From: Prosthecobacter debontii
GTDB lineage: Bacteria > Verrucomicrobiota > Verrucomicrobiia > Verrucomicrobiales > Akkermansiaceae
Reading direction: 5' to 3'
Assembly (NCBI GenBank): GCA_945862245.1
Contig: CAMAXN010000009.1
Span: forward strand, 1-64,000
Length of the DNA stretch: 64,000 nt
Below the pieces are notes generated by a model. The model saw only the letters and a program-made list of their open reading frames with translations, was not told the DNA's origin and did no database searches. Shown one piece after another: positions 22,407 through 31,341 of the stretch. Numbering within the stretch: the stretch's first letter is position 1; each line of letters opens with the position of its first letter. The position numbers and the translations under genes are program-made.

Positions 22407-25352
22407 TCATGCCTTTTTTTCATGACGGGCGCGGTGGAGGGTGGGGTCGATGAGGGCACGCATGGCAGCGAGTTTGTGAGGCACGCCGATGAAGGCGGCG
22501 AGCGGCGGCAGCGCTTCATCCGGGCGGTGGACGAGGTCGGCGTAGGAGACGCTCATCGCCGGGATGCCGCGGCCCGTGAGCCAGGTCTTGGCGTGGCGAA
22601 CCTGTTGGCGGTAGGCCTTGGCGATGTCCGCTCCGGGCTGGGTGGGCTTGCCGAGGCGAGTGAGCATGCTATCCTGGCTGTCGAGAATTTCCTCCATCTC
22701 GCGCTCCATGAAGAGGATGCGGTAATGGAGATTTTGGATTTTGGATTCTGAATTTTTGATTTTCAGAGGGAGGGCGGCGAGCAGGGGTGCGACGACTTTA
22801 AGGGTGTGGCCGCGGGCTCCGGCGAGCCAGGATTTGTCAGGGCTGGTGAGCAGGCCGGCGACTTGGTCGTGCTCGTAGTAGCCTTTTTCATTGGAGGCAT
22901 CGGCCGCGCGGCGGCCGTCGGTGAAGGCGGGTAGGCCGGCGGCCTCCAGCAACTGCATCATGAGCGAGGTACCGGAACGCGGCAGGCCGGAGATGAGGGT
23001 AATGATTTCCTCCGGAGCGACGGCGGCGAGGGCTTCGGGGCGCGGCTGGAGCTCGGGCATCGGGCGGTTTTCCGGATCATCGCCGCCGTGCAGCGGGCGG
23101 GCGGTGAGCTGCTGGAGCTCGGCGAATTTGGAATCCCGCAGCGCGGCGAGCTGCTGGCGGGAATGGCGCGTGCGCAGCACGTATTCGGTCTGGCCGGGGG
23201 CATCGTGCTCGAAGCGGGCGATCTGGCCGAGCATCCGGAAGCCGGCGGCGAACAGGGGCGCCATGGTGACGGAGGTGAGGAAGGCGTCCTTGGCCGCCGC
23301 CAACTCACCGAGGCGGTAGTGGGCGAGTCCGAGCAGGTAGTGACCCTTCGGCTGGAAGTAGAGCAGGCCGAGCGATCTGCGGGCGTGCTGGATGGCTCCC
23401 TCGAAGTCGCGTGCGGCGAGCGCTGCACGGGCCATGCCGAGCAAGGGGCCGGGTGCTTCCGCATCGATGGCGAGGGCTTCCTCGAAGGCGGCGCGAGATT
23501 CATCCCAGCGCTGGAGCCGCTGCAGCACCTCGCCGCGCAGGGTGAGGGCGTTGCGGCGCGCGCCGAAGTCGCTATCGAGCTGTTCGAGCTTGGCGAGGGC
23601 GTCTTCGTAGCGCTTCTCGGCGAGGTCGGCGCAGGCCTCCATGTGGCGCAGGACAAAGAGGTTCGGGCGGGACTTGGCGATCAACTCGCGGCGCTCGCGG
23701 CCGAACTTTTCCTTTTCCTTTTGATCCATCCCCTCGATCCGCTCCTTTTGCGCCTGCAGGGCTTCCTCGGTGTCGAGCTTGAGCTCCTGGAGGGTGGCGA
23801 TGGCCTCGTTGGCTTCCTGCATGCGGCGCTCGCAGACGGTGGTGACCAGCGCGCGCAGCTCCGCGGTGCGGCCTTGGCTCTGATAGCAGGTGGCGAGCTT
23901 GAAGCCGAAGCGGTGCTCCATCGGCCAAGTTTGGTAGAGGCGCTCGAGAATAGTCACGGCCTCGGCGTAATAGCCACCGTCGATCCAGGCCTGGGCGAGA
24001 TTGTAGTCGAGCTCGCGGACGGTTTGCTCGATGGCTTTTGATTGATCCGCATCCGGCTCGTCGATGTAGCCGAGGGCGACGAGCTGCTCGAGCGCAGCCT
24101 TGGAGTCGGCTGCGGAAATCTGTTTGTCCGGCGGGTGCATGCCGTGGTCGCCGGGCACCGCGTCCCAGCTGGGGATGCGCGCGATTTCCGTGGGCGGGTT
24201 TTCGTAAATGTCCAGCAGCACCTTGCCATCCATGTCCTCGCCGACCGGCAGGCCGAAGAGGTGGAGCAGGGTCGGGCAGATATCGATGAGGCTGGCGCGG
24301 TAGATCCGCTCGTCCTGGCGGATGCCGGGGCCCTTGGCGACGAAGATGCCGAACTGGCGGTGCTCGGCGGCCGGGCCGACGGGTTCGCGCGGGATGTTGC
24401 TCAGGCGCAGGTCGTCGGGGTGGAAGCCGTGGTCCGACATGAGGATGACGGTAGTGTCCTCGCCAGCCAGATCGAGCAGGCTGCCGAGCATGGCATCGTG
24501 ATAGAGGTAGCCCATTTCGACGCAGTGGTTGAAGACTTGGAAGTCCCAGTCGCTCACCTGCGGCCGCTGCGGCGGGTGGTATTTCATGAAGGTGTGACCG
24601 AAGTGGTCGATGGCGTCGTAGTAAACGCACATCAGGTCCCAAGGCTCGTTCTGGATCAGCGCGGTGGCGGCGGAGTGGATGCTGGTGCAGTCGGCGATGA
24701 TCTTGGCAAGCGACTGGACGCGCGGCTCCTTCTCCGCCTTGTCGAGGTCCTCGCGGCTCATCCCGTCGAGGCCGGGGAGGAAGGGCCGCAGGTCGTCCTC
24801 GGTCAGCTCCGCCGGGTGGAAACGCAGGTCCTTGAGGTGGCGGACGAGGCGCTCGGGGTGGATGGTTTCCGGCTTGAGCGGCCATTTTTCCGGCTCGTAG
24901 CTGCTGCCGTGGGCTTGCTGATAGTCGTTGGAAACCATCACGCCCTTGGACAGCGGCTCGGCGGGGTTGGACGGCCACCAGCCGACGGTGATGGTGTTTT
25001 TCCCCTCTTGGTTGAGGATGTTCCAGATCGCCTTGGTCTTGCGCGAGAGATTGGTGATGGGGCGGATGCCGCCGGTGACGGGGTCGGGCTCGGAAAAGCC
25101 GAGGATACCGTGCTTGTAAGGGCGCTTGCCGGTGGCGATAGAGGTCCACAGCGTGGGGCTGAGCGCGGGCTGGAGGGTGGCGATGTTGCCCATCACGCCT
25201 TTTTCAAGGAAGCGGGCGAGGTGAGGCATTTTCCCGGCGTCAAGCAGCGGGTGGATGACCTTCCAATCGGCGGCGTCCCAACCGACGAGGAGAACTTTGC
25301 GGGATGCGGTCTGGGAGGCGGCGGACGAAAGCGCGGGCAGATCGTTGGACAT
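22407..25352 (-). CDS. Type I phosphodiesterase/alkaline-phosphatase-superfamily enzyme fused to TPR and sulfotransferase
   Basis: The 981-residue protein starts at MSNDLPALSS. Residues about 20-400 form a nucleotide pyrophosphatase/phosphodiesterase domain: RKVLLVGWDAADWKVIHPLL with the metal Asp, SPTLWTSIATGKRPYKHGIL with the nucleophile Thr, YYDAIDHFGHTF, and VILMSDHGFHPDDLRL. Residues 430-780 are TPR helices. From about 800 a sulfotransferase domain follows: IITLISGLPRSGTSLMMQLL is the PAPS 5'-phosphosulfate loop and LEAAGLPAFTDGRRAAD continues it. The combination suggests modification of a sulfated or phosphorylated surface polymer. Between the loop and the end lies a small AT-rich insert (KIKNSESKIQN). 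Confidence 0.85.
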   Translation of the reverse strand: MSNDLPALSSAASQTASRKVLLVGWDAADWKVIHPLLDAGKMPHLARFLEKGVMGNIATLQPALSPTLWTSIATGKRPYKHGILGFSEPDPVTGGIRPITNLSRKTKAIWNILNQEGKNTITVGWWPSNPAEPLSKGVMVSNDYQQAHGSSYEPEKWPLKPETIHPERLVRHLKDLRFHPAELTEDDLRPFLPGLDGMSREDLDKAEKEPRVQSLAKIIADCTSIHSAATALIQNEPWDLMCVYYDAIDHFGHTFMKYHPPQRPQVSDWDFQVFNHCVEMGYLYHDAMLGSLLDLAGEDTTVILMSDHGFHPDDLRLSNIPREPVGPAAEHRQFGIFVAKGPGIRQDERIYRASLIDICPTLLHLFGLPVGEDMDGKVLLDIYENPPTEIARIPSWDAVPGDHGMHPPDKQISAADSKAALEQLVALGYIDEPDADQSKAIEQTVRELDYNLAQAWIDGGYYAEAVTILERLYQTWPMEHRFGFKLATCYQSQGRTAELRALVTTVCERRMQEANEAIATLQELKLDTEEALQAQKERIEGMDQKEKEKFGRERRELIAKSRPNLFVLRHMEACADLAEKRYEDALAKLEQLDSDFGARRNALTLRGEVLQRLQRWDESRAAFEEALAIDAEAPGPLLGMARAALAARDFEGAIQHARRSLGLLYFQPKGHYLLGLAHYRLGELAAAKDAFLTSVTMAPLFAAGFRMLGQIARFEHDAPGQTEYVLRTRHSRQQLAALRDSKFAELQQLTARPLHGGDDPENRPMPELQPRPEALAAVAPEEIITLISGLPRSGTSLMMQLLEAAGLPAFTDGRRAADASNEKGYYEHDQVAGLLTSPDKSWLAGARGHTLKVVAPLLAALPLKIKNSESKIQNLHYRILFMEREMEEILDSQDSMLTRLGKPTQPGADIAKAYRQQVRHAKTWLTGRGIPAMSVSYADLVHRPDEALPPLAAFIGVPHKLAAMRALIDPTLHRARHEKKA

Positions 25353-25500
25353 GAACGTGATGGCAAATTTTACACCTTGAAATCGAATGCGAGTTGGAAC
25401 GGACGAAGTGGTGGAATTAGATGCAAATTCTAGTATAGATTTGCTTTGGCTTAACACGAACTATGTTAATGTCTTTTTAAGATACATTTAGCTGACGGCT

Positions 25501-25584
25501 ACCCCCGAGTGCAAGGAAAGAAGTGTGGTTTTGTGAGTTTTTAGTCATATTAATGCGGGAATGGTTCCAGAAATTCCTAGCATT
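25501..25584 (+). repeat. Last, degenerate cassette-type repeat copy
   Basis: Only the 3' end is clear (AGAAATTCCTAGCATTAA at 25569-25586). The upstream 60 bp are weakly related (TACCCCCGAG...GTTTTTAG). To the right the repeat family is no longer seen, so this may mark the edge of the mosaic region. Confidence 0.4.
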
Positions 25585-25643
25585 AATTCATAACATTTTA
25601 CCGGAAGTCGCCCAGTGTACTGACTAATTGCTACGTCTTCCCC

Positions 25644-25676
25644 ATAAAATCCTTCCTCGCAAAGGGGAAGGATTGG
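25644..25676 (-). terminator. Terminator of the metal-uptake operon
   Basis: AATCCTTCC pairs with GGAAGGATT around a short loop at 25648-25674, and on the minus strand the stem is followed by TTTTAT. It lies about 40 bp after the stop of the porin gene. Confidence 0.75.
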
Positions 25677-25714
25677 AGTTTCGATGTAGTGACGGTTAGA
25701 AAGGATTTCAGCCC

Positions 25715-26893
25715 CTATCTAACTTCCTGATTGGTGCCAAGTGAGACGTTGAGCTGGAACCAGAGTGAGTGCTCTTCCGGCCCGCCAGCGAAACGATCAT
25801 AATTGTATTGGGTGCGCACACCGACTCGGCGCTGCTCGTCGAGCCAGTATGTTACCGCAGGTGAGACGCGGAAACGCTCCTCAAGCCCGAGGTCTTCGAC
25901 CCCCTCTAACCAAGAAACACGGAGGCTGGTATCGAAGTGGTTGTTCCATGTGTAGGTGGCAGTGCTGTAGAAACCGATCTCTTCAAAAGTCCCGCGATCA
26001 ACAGGCGGACCTTCATCTTCCGCGTTCACGCGACGCCAGATGAGCTCGTTGGCCCAACGCAACGCGCGCCCACCGGCTTCGAGTCCGTTTTCACGCCATT
26101 GGTATTCTGCATCCAAACCGACAAGAGAGGTGCCACGGCCGAATTTATTATCACCTCCCGCATAGGACAAACCGCCAGTGACGGTGTGGAAGTCCGTGAA
26201 TCTTTTACGCGCTATCAAACGAGCAGTGAGAATATTCTCGGAGAGATTCCCCTCCTCACCCTCGAAACGACTACCCCCGCCGCCGTGGCCGTCTTCTTCA
26301 TGAGGACGAACTTTGCCATACCCAAGCGAGGCAATGGAGGTAAGACCTGGATCAAAATCCAAAGGTAGCGTCCAGCTTAACTCGACGCCGCGTATAAAAA
26401 GTCCTTCGTCGCCAAGAAAACGCGAGATCGGCATTTCCACATCCACGAAGTCCCATCTATGGATGTGCTTGTCATTGATCGAGCCAAAGCGGGCGAGATA
26501 TTGACCGCCTTTAATTTCAAAACCTCCAGGGATGTTGACGATTTTTCCGAATAATTCCTCAAGCTCGCTATCCCAATTCGCATCCTCGTCTTGGAAAAAG
26601 ATGTAATTAGAAAATGCCTCGAAGTATTCGGTTCTCAGCGAAAGCGATGGTTCGATAGATTGCGCGGAGAATTCCTTACGAAGCGGGTCGTGACCCCCGG
26701 TTGCGAGTTCATCTAGATGCCCAGTGGAAAATCCTCCGACGCCGTGCAGATTGAGGTTAGGGAAGATTGTGTCGGCTATGGTCCAGTCGTTGAAGCGATC
26801 CCACTCATCGGAAGGGGCGCTGGTTTCCGCATAGGCGGCCGTCAATGTCAGCATAGAGATGCTCACGTGTTGATATACTTTTCTTAGTTTCAT
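25715..26893 (-). CDS. Outer-membrane porin-like protein of the metal-uptake operon
   Basis: The 392-residue product has a signal peptide (VSISMLTLTAAYAETSA) and a long beta-barrel body with aspartate- and histidine-rich strands, such as PNLNLHGVGGFSTGHLDELA and PHEEDGHGGGGSRFEGEEGN. It ends SLWFQLNVSLGTNQEVR. It is the last gene of the znu-like operon, 16 bp after the permease. A metal-binding loop rich in His and Asp/Glu suggests facilitated Zn2+ or Mn2+ entry across the outer membrane, though this is an inference from context. Confidence 0.75.
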   Translation of the reverse strand: MKLRKVYQHVSISMLTLTAAYAETSAPSDEWDRFNDWTIADTIFPNLNLHGVGGFSTGHLDELATGGHDPLRKEFSAQSIEPSLSLRTEYFEAFSNYIFFQDEDANWDSELEELFGKIVNIPGGFEIKGGQYLARFGSINDKHIHRWDFVDVEMPISRFLGDEGLFIRGVELSWTLPLDFDPGLTSIASLGYGKVRPHEEDGHGGGGSRFEGEEGNLSENILTARLIARKRFTDFHTVTGGLSYAGGDNKFGRGTSLVGLDAEYQWRENGLEAGGRALRWANELIWRRVNAEDEGPPVDRGTFEEIGFYSTATYTWNNHFDTSLRVSWLEGVEDLGLEERFRVSPAVTYWLDEQRRVGVRTQYNYDRFAGGPEEHSLWFQLNVSLGTNQEVR

Positions 26894-26909
26894 GGTGTGT
26901 TGTTGGTTA

Positions 26910-27770
26910 TTATGAGTTCACAGGTTTACCGAAAAAGTGGCGGATAAGCCCGTATTTTGGGCTGAAAACGAAGGCCGCGAGGAAGATCGCGCCGAGCACG
27001 AGGACGATCGTTGGTCCTTGTTCGAGGTTGAGCCACCAGCCGATCAGCACGGCGGCCGCCGAAGCGAGTCCGCCTAACAGCGAACCTCCCCAGAAAAGAG
27101 TATTGGTGGAATCGGTAAGCAAATAGATCGTCGCCGCGGGAGTGACTAATAACCCAAGTGCAAGCATACATCCCACCGCTTGGAGTGAGGAGATCAGCAC
27201 CACGATGAGAATAGCCAGCAGCAGGTAGTTAAGCAAACGAACCGGCACGCCAAGCGTGGCCGCCACTTCTGCATCAAAAAGGGTCATCAGCAGTGGGCGA
27301 TGCAGCGCAGTGAGAAGGCCGAGCGAGCCGAGCGAGATCCAAAAGTTTGTCCAAAGATCGCCATCGCGCATGCCCATGATGTTTCCGAACAGCCACTCAT
27401 CCATTTCCTGAGCCACCTGGAGCCGTCGCAGTAGAATGATGCCTCCGCTGAAGGCGGCGGTGTAGAGAATGGCGAGCGCTGAATCCTGATCGATGCGTGA
27501 GCCGCGCGAAACCGCGAGCGAGCCGAGACCAATGAGCAACGCAGCGATCAGCGCGCCAAGAAACGCGCTCCAATCCTGCAAGCCTGCGACAAGAATCGCA
27601 ACTGCGATGCCAGGCAACAAGGCGTGCGAAAGAGACCCGACCTTGAGTGCCGATTTCTTCAGCACCACAAAGGCGCTAGCATAGCCATTGGTGAATCCGA
27701 TCAACAACGCGGCGAGCAGAGCGCGCTGGTTGAACTCATGACGAAGGGGTTCCAACAACCAATCGATCAT
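26910..27770 (-). CDS. ABC-3 family metal transporter permease (ZnuB/MntB-like)
   Basis: The 286-residue membrane protein has eight or so hydrophobic segments typical of ABC-3 permeases: LIGFTNGYASAFVVLKKSAL, LSHALLPGIAVAILVAG, GIILLRRLQVAQEMDEWLFG and LISSLQAVGCMLALGLLVTP. The last is the region that meets the ATPase. Its start overlaps the ATPase stop by four bases (ATGA), so the two are translated together. Zinc versus manganese cannot be told from the sequence. Confidence 0.88.
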   Translation of the reverse strand: MIDWLLEPLRHEFNQRALLAALLIGFTNGYASAFVVLKKSALKVGSLSHALLPGIAVAILVAGLQDWSAFLGALIAALLIGLGSLAVSRGSRIDQDSALAILYTAAFSGGIILLRRLQVAQEMDEWLFGNIMGMRDGDLWTNFWISLGSLGLLTALHRPLLMTLFDAEVAATLGVPVRLLNYLLLAILIVVLISSLQAVGCMLALGLLVTPAATIYLLTDSTNTLFWGGSLLGGLASAAAVLIGWWLNLEQGPTIVLVLGAIFLAAFVFSPKYGLIRHFFGKPVNS

Positions 27771-28540
27771 GCAACCTCCTTTCCGTCTCCAGCAAGGGAA
27801 CCGAAGGTCTTATTGAGGTTTTCCTCGGTGAAAACCTCAGAAACTGAACCGAAACCGATGGTCTTACGTTTCAGCAGGAGCACCTCATCGTATACATCTT
27901 TTACCGTATCGAGATCGTGGTGTGAGGCAACGACCAAGCGGCCTTGCGCGGCCAGCTCACGCAAAACAGTGGCAAGTGCAGCTTTGGATGTGCGATCAAG
28001 TCCAGTGAACGGCTCATCCAATAAAAGTGCGTGAGCCTCCTGTGCGAGAGCGCGGGCGAGGAAAACTCGTTGCTGCTGACCTCCACTGAGCTGGCTAATC
28101 TGACGATTTTCCAGATCCGTCAGATCCATCGCAACGAGTGCCTTGTCCACAGCAGCCTCATCGACTTTTGAAAACGGACGCCACCAGCCGGCATTCGGAT
28201 ACCGTCCCATGCGGACCACACCTCTTACTGTGATCGGGAATTTCCAATCGACATCCTCGCGCTGAGGAAGGTAAGCGATCTCCCTGCTCCATTTGCTGAC
28301 CTTAGTGCCGCGCCAGAGGATGCGTCCACATTCGATAGGCAAGAGGCCGGCGATGGCTTTCAGCAAAGTGCTTTTGCCCGCACCATTCGAACCAACAAGC
28401 GCAACACAGGCACCACAGGATGTGGAAAAACTAACATCCTCGAGAGCTCGCACGGCACGATAGCGGACGCCGAGGCTTTCAACCACCAACTCGTGGTGAT
28501 GGTTGCAATGCCCATTGGTATCGTGAGTCTCGTGGATCAT
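27767..28540 (-). CDS. ABC-type metal transporter ATPase (ZnuC-like)
   Basis: The 257-residue ATP-binding subunit has Walker A (GSNGAGKSTLLKAIAG), the signature LSGGQQQRVFLARALAQ, Walker B with ALLLDEPFTGLD, and the switch His in VVASHHDLDTV. Its N-terminus, MIHETHDTNGHCNHHHELV, is unusually rich in histidine and may sense or buffer the metal. Ten bases separate it from the preceding small gene. Confidence 0.92.
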   Translation of the reverse strand: MIHETHDTNGHCNHHHELVVESLGVRYRAVRALEDVSFSTSCGACVALVGSNGAGKSTLLKAIAGLLPIECGRILWRGTKVSKWSREIAYLPQREDVDWKFPITVRGVVRMGRYPNAGWWRPFSKVDEAAVDKALVAMDLTDLENRQISQLSGGQQQRVFLARALAQEAHALLLDEPFTGLDRTSKAALATVLRELAAQGRLVVASHHDLDTVKDVYDEVLLLKRKTIGFGSVSEVFTEENLNKTFGSLAGDGKEVA

Positions 28541-28549
28541 GGATAGAGG

Positions 28550-29005
28550 TTAATGTAAGTCCCACTCGTAATGGAGGATTTCATCCAAGCTTCCTGAGCC
28601 GATGAGATAATGGGTCTGCTCTTCAATACCGTCGGGCAAAACTGTTAGAAAAAGAGCGGTCTCATGGCTCTCGTCGCCAAAGTCTGCCTCAACACGTAGC
28701 TCCAGCGCGTCATCCAAGAGAAGTAGTTGGACATCGGCTTCCTCTTCGCCAACCATAAGGTTTTCGGCTTCCCAGAGCAGTTCGCCATCAGATGTGGAAA
28801 TGCGCAGAGATTCCAGCGGAGCCAATAGCTTAATTCTGAGAATACCTGGTATTTCGTGAATGTGTTCATCATCGAAAGAAGACTGCGCAACACTGATTTT
28901 AGGCAGGTTTTTCTCAGATGTGAGCCGACGCAGCGGCACGGAAATCATCGTGATCCCGGCACAGACTACGATCGTCGCCATCAGAGGTGAGGAAAACCAA
29001 GACAT
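28550..29005 (-). CDS. Membrane-anchored acidic/histidine-containing protein of the metal operon
   Basis: The 151-residue protein has one N-terminal membrane segment (LMATIVVCAGITMISVPLRR). An acidic outer domain follows with scattered histidines, such as QSSFDDEHIHEIPGILRIKL and ADFGDESHETALFLTVLPDG. It resembles no family I can name. Its place between the binding-protein gene and the ATPase, with gaps of 6 and 9 bp, indicates a role in uptake, for example as a metal chaperone or copurifying partner. That role is inference. Confidence 0.7.
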   Translation of the reverse strand: MSWFSSPLMATIVVCAGITMISVPLRRLTSEKNLPKISVAQSSFDDEHIHEIPGILRIKLLAPLESLRISTSDGELLWEAENLMVGEEEADVQLLLLDDALELRVEADFGDESHETALFLTVLPDGIEEQTHYLIGSGSLDEILHYEWDLH

Positions 29006-29011
29006 CGGAAT

Positions 29012-29914
29012 TTAATTCGCAGCGAGTGCGCGGGTGATGGAATTGATATTGTGGTGGATCATGCCTTCGAATCCGGCGCTATTTCCTAACCCATTGCCAT
29101 CTGCGATAAGAGGCGAAGCGATCTCCGTGCCAGTGGTGCGGGCGATCGATTCCAGGGTTTTCCCGTTCGTCCCCAGCTCGGGGAAAATGGCGGGGACACC
29201 TGATTTTTTAACCGATTCAATCGTCCGCGCTAGGGCTTGCGGCGTGTTTTCCTGCTCCTGGTTGAGTCCCGCCACGGCAATTACCTCGAATCCGAATTCC
29301 TTGGCAAAGTATCCAAATGCATTGTGTGCGGTCACCAGTTTGCGCTGCCTGCGTGGCACTCTCGAGAGTTCGCTTTTCGCCCAACTCTTTAATACGCTGA
29401 GGCGATTGCGATATTCCTCTGCCCGGTTCTGGTAATGATCTTTCCCCTCTGGATCTTTTTCCGATAGGGCATTAGCCACGATCTTCGCGGCGCGGCGCAT
29501 GTTATCGATGCCGTGCCACCAATGCGGATCCAGCGAACCGGCATGCGAATGATTCGGGCAGCAGGTATAGACCGCGTCCTTGCCGACAGTTAGTGAGGGA
29601 ATCGTGCGCCCCACCTCCACGATGGGTACGTTGGGAAGGCTGGCCCGAATACGGTCGAGATAGGTTTCGAGATTTTTACCTCCTGCGAGTATTAGCCAAG
29701 AAGCCTGCATTTTTTTCATATCAGACGGCCGAGGCTCGAAGCGGTGTGGATTCCCGCCAGCGCCAACGAGGTCAAAAACCTCGACGCGCTCACCGCCAAC
29801 CTGCTTTGCCAAATCCGCCATCAGTGGATGAAGCGCGGAAACCTTGATCTGCGCGCCAGACAAAGGTGTTACAAGCACCGCAACCTTCAAGAGGAGGCTA
29901 ATAAATGGCTTCAT
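29012..29914 (-). CDS. Zinc/manganese-binding periplasmic protein (ZnuA/TroA-like)
   Basis: The 300-residue product is a cluster-9 metal-binding protein. It has a signal peptide (MKPFISLLLKVAVLVTPLSGA). Metal ligands appear in NPHRFEPRPSDMKKM, in the His-rich loop CCPNHSHAGSLDPHWWHGI, in LVTAHNAFGYFAKEFGFEVI, and in the acidic PAIFPELGTNGKTLESIA. It is the first gene of the operon, followed by the anchored acidic protein, the ATPase, the permease and the porin. Its upstream region (29915-30000) is AT-rich but shows no confident Zur or MntR site. Confidence 0.9.
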   Translation of the reverse strand: MKPFISLLLKVAVLVTPLSGAQIKVSALHPLMADLAKQVGGERVEVFDLVGAGGNPHRFEPRPSDMKKMQASWLILAGGKNLETYLDRIRASLPNVPIVEVGRTIPSLTVGKDAVYTCCPNHSHAGSLDPHWWHGIDNMRRAAKIVANALSEKDPEGKDHYQNRAEEYRNRLSVLKSWAKSELSRVPRRQRKLVTAHNAFGYFAKEFGFEVIAVAGLNQEQENTPQALARTIESVKKSGVPAIFPELGTNGKTLESIARTTGTEIASPLIADGNGLGNSAGFEGMIHHNINSITRALAAN

Positions 29915-30085
29915 TGAGCGAGGCTACCTCAATTCAGGATATTAATGCAAGTAATTTGTTTTAGTAAATTTTAGACGTGTGGTGCTATTTATTTCTGGAT
30001 TATGAACTTACTGATATCAATAGGACCCGCTGAACCTTCGGCCCAAACGGTTGACTTGATGGCCCCGCTGCCTAGAATTTTTTTA

Positions 30086-31324
30086 GTGAAACTCCGTTAC
30101 CTCTACATCGCAGGGCTTTTGGTATGTACCGCAGTGGCTAATGATGATTGGCCACAATTTCGCGGGCCTAGCGGCCAAGGCATTGCTAGTGGTTCCGGGC
30201 CGCTGAAATGGGGCAAGGATACCGGGATCGCATGGAAAATTCCGATGACTACACAAGGCTGGTCGTCGCCCGTCATCGTCGATGGGAAACTCGTACTTAC
30301 CGGCGCGCGTAAAGACGCCAACGCCACGCGTCTGTCTGCTTTCGCCCTAGATATTGCAACCGGCAAAACACTTTGGAACATCGATCTGTTCGCCCCCACT
30401 GCAGAGGAAACGGCTGCACTCCACGGTAAGAACAGCTTGGCCAGCTCCACTCCGATCATAGCGGACAGCATCGTTTACGTGCATTTCGGCCACATGGGCA
30501 CCGCCGCATTGAAGCTCGATAACGGCGAAGTAGTTTGGAAAACAAAGGTTTCCTACAAGCCGATGCACGGTAACGGAAGCTCGCCTGTCATTGTCGGGGA
30601 TCTTCTCGTGGTAAACGCGGATGCCGAGATCGACCCCACCATCCTTGCCTTCCACCGCAAGGATGGCTCCATCGCCTGGCGCACGCCGCGCGGACAGGAA
30701 GTCCGTAGCAAATTCTCCTTCAGCACCCCGCTCGTGGTCGAAACGGATGGTCGCACGGAAATCCTCAGCGCCGCCAGCGGTATGATTGGAGCCTACGCTC
30801 CCAAGGATGGACGCCTGCTTTGGAAAGCGACTTACGGCGAAGGCTATTCGGTGGTGCCCCGACCCATCGTCGCCGATGGCATAGCCTACGTCGCCACCGG
30901 TTATAATGTCCCAAAGCTCATCGCGATCCGCCTCGGCAAGGCCACCGGCGATGTCACGAAAACCCACATCGAATGGGAAGTGACACGTCGCATGCCGAAA
31001 ACACCTTCCTTGATCGCCACCAACGGACAGGTTCTAGCACTCGATGACACCGGCACGCTCACCGCCCTCGAAGCGAAATCCGGCAAGCCTGTCTGGAACG
31101 AAAAACTACCCGGTAATTTCTCCGCTTCGCCGATTCTGACAGGCGACACCCTCTACGCCGTCACGGAGGACGGGGTGTGTTACGTCGTGAAAATCTCGCC
31201 CAAAGGGGCGAAGATTCACTTCGAAACCGACCTCGCCGAGCGCTCTCTTGCCTCTCCCATCCTGCTCGATGGAGCGCTCTATATTCGCACCGAGAATCAC
31301 CTCTGGAAAATCACCAGCGAATAA
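30086..31324 (+). CDS. PQQ-binding-like beta-propeller protein
   Basis: The 412-residue exported protein has a signal peptide (VKLRYLYIAGLLVCTAVAND) and starts DDWPQFRGPSGQG, a hallmark of verrucomicrobial and planctomycetal propellers. Blade motifs AWKIPMTTQGWSSPVIVDGK, VWKTKVSYKPMHGNGSSPVI and LWKATYGEGYSVVPRPIVAD follow. The family is often called outer-membrane assembly or quinoprotein-like, but catalytic residues are not conserved. A GTG start gives the clean signal peptide; ATGs upstream at 30002 and 30059 add a non-signal lead. Confidence 0.8.
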   Translation: MKLRYLYIAGLLVCTAVANDDWPQFRGPSGQGIASGSGPLKWGKDTGIAWKIPMTTQGWSSPVIVDGKLVLTGARKDANATRLSAFALDIATGKTLWNIDLFAPTAEETAALHGKNSLASSTPIIADSIVYVHFGHMGTAALKLDNGEVVWKTKVSYKPMHGNGSSPVIVGDLLVVNADAEIDPTILAFHRKDGSIAWRTPRGQEVRSKFSFSTPLVVETDGRTEILSAASGMIGAYAPKDGRLLWKATYGEGYSVVPRPIVADGIAYVATGYNVPKLIAIRLGKATGDVTKTHIEWEVTRRMPKTPSLIATNGQVLALDDTGTLTALEAKSGKPVWNEKLPGNFSASPILTGDTLYAVTEDGVCYVVKISPKGAKIHFETDLAERSLASPILLDGALYIRTENHLWKITSE

Positions 31325-31341
31325 TTTCCCAATCGCATTGC

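Noticed and set aside
24042-25433. Long plus-strand open frame of 463 codons
   Set aside because: It lies antisense to the phosphodiesterase-TPR-sulfotransferase gene, whose catalytic motifs are on the minus strand. Its composition is the reflection of a GC-rich gene.
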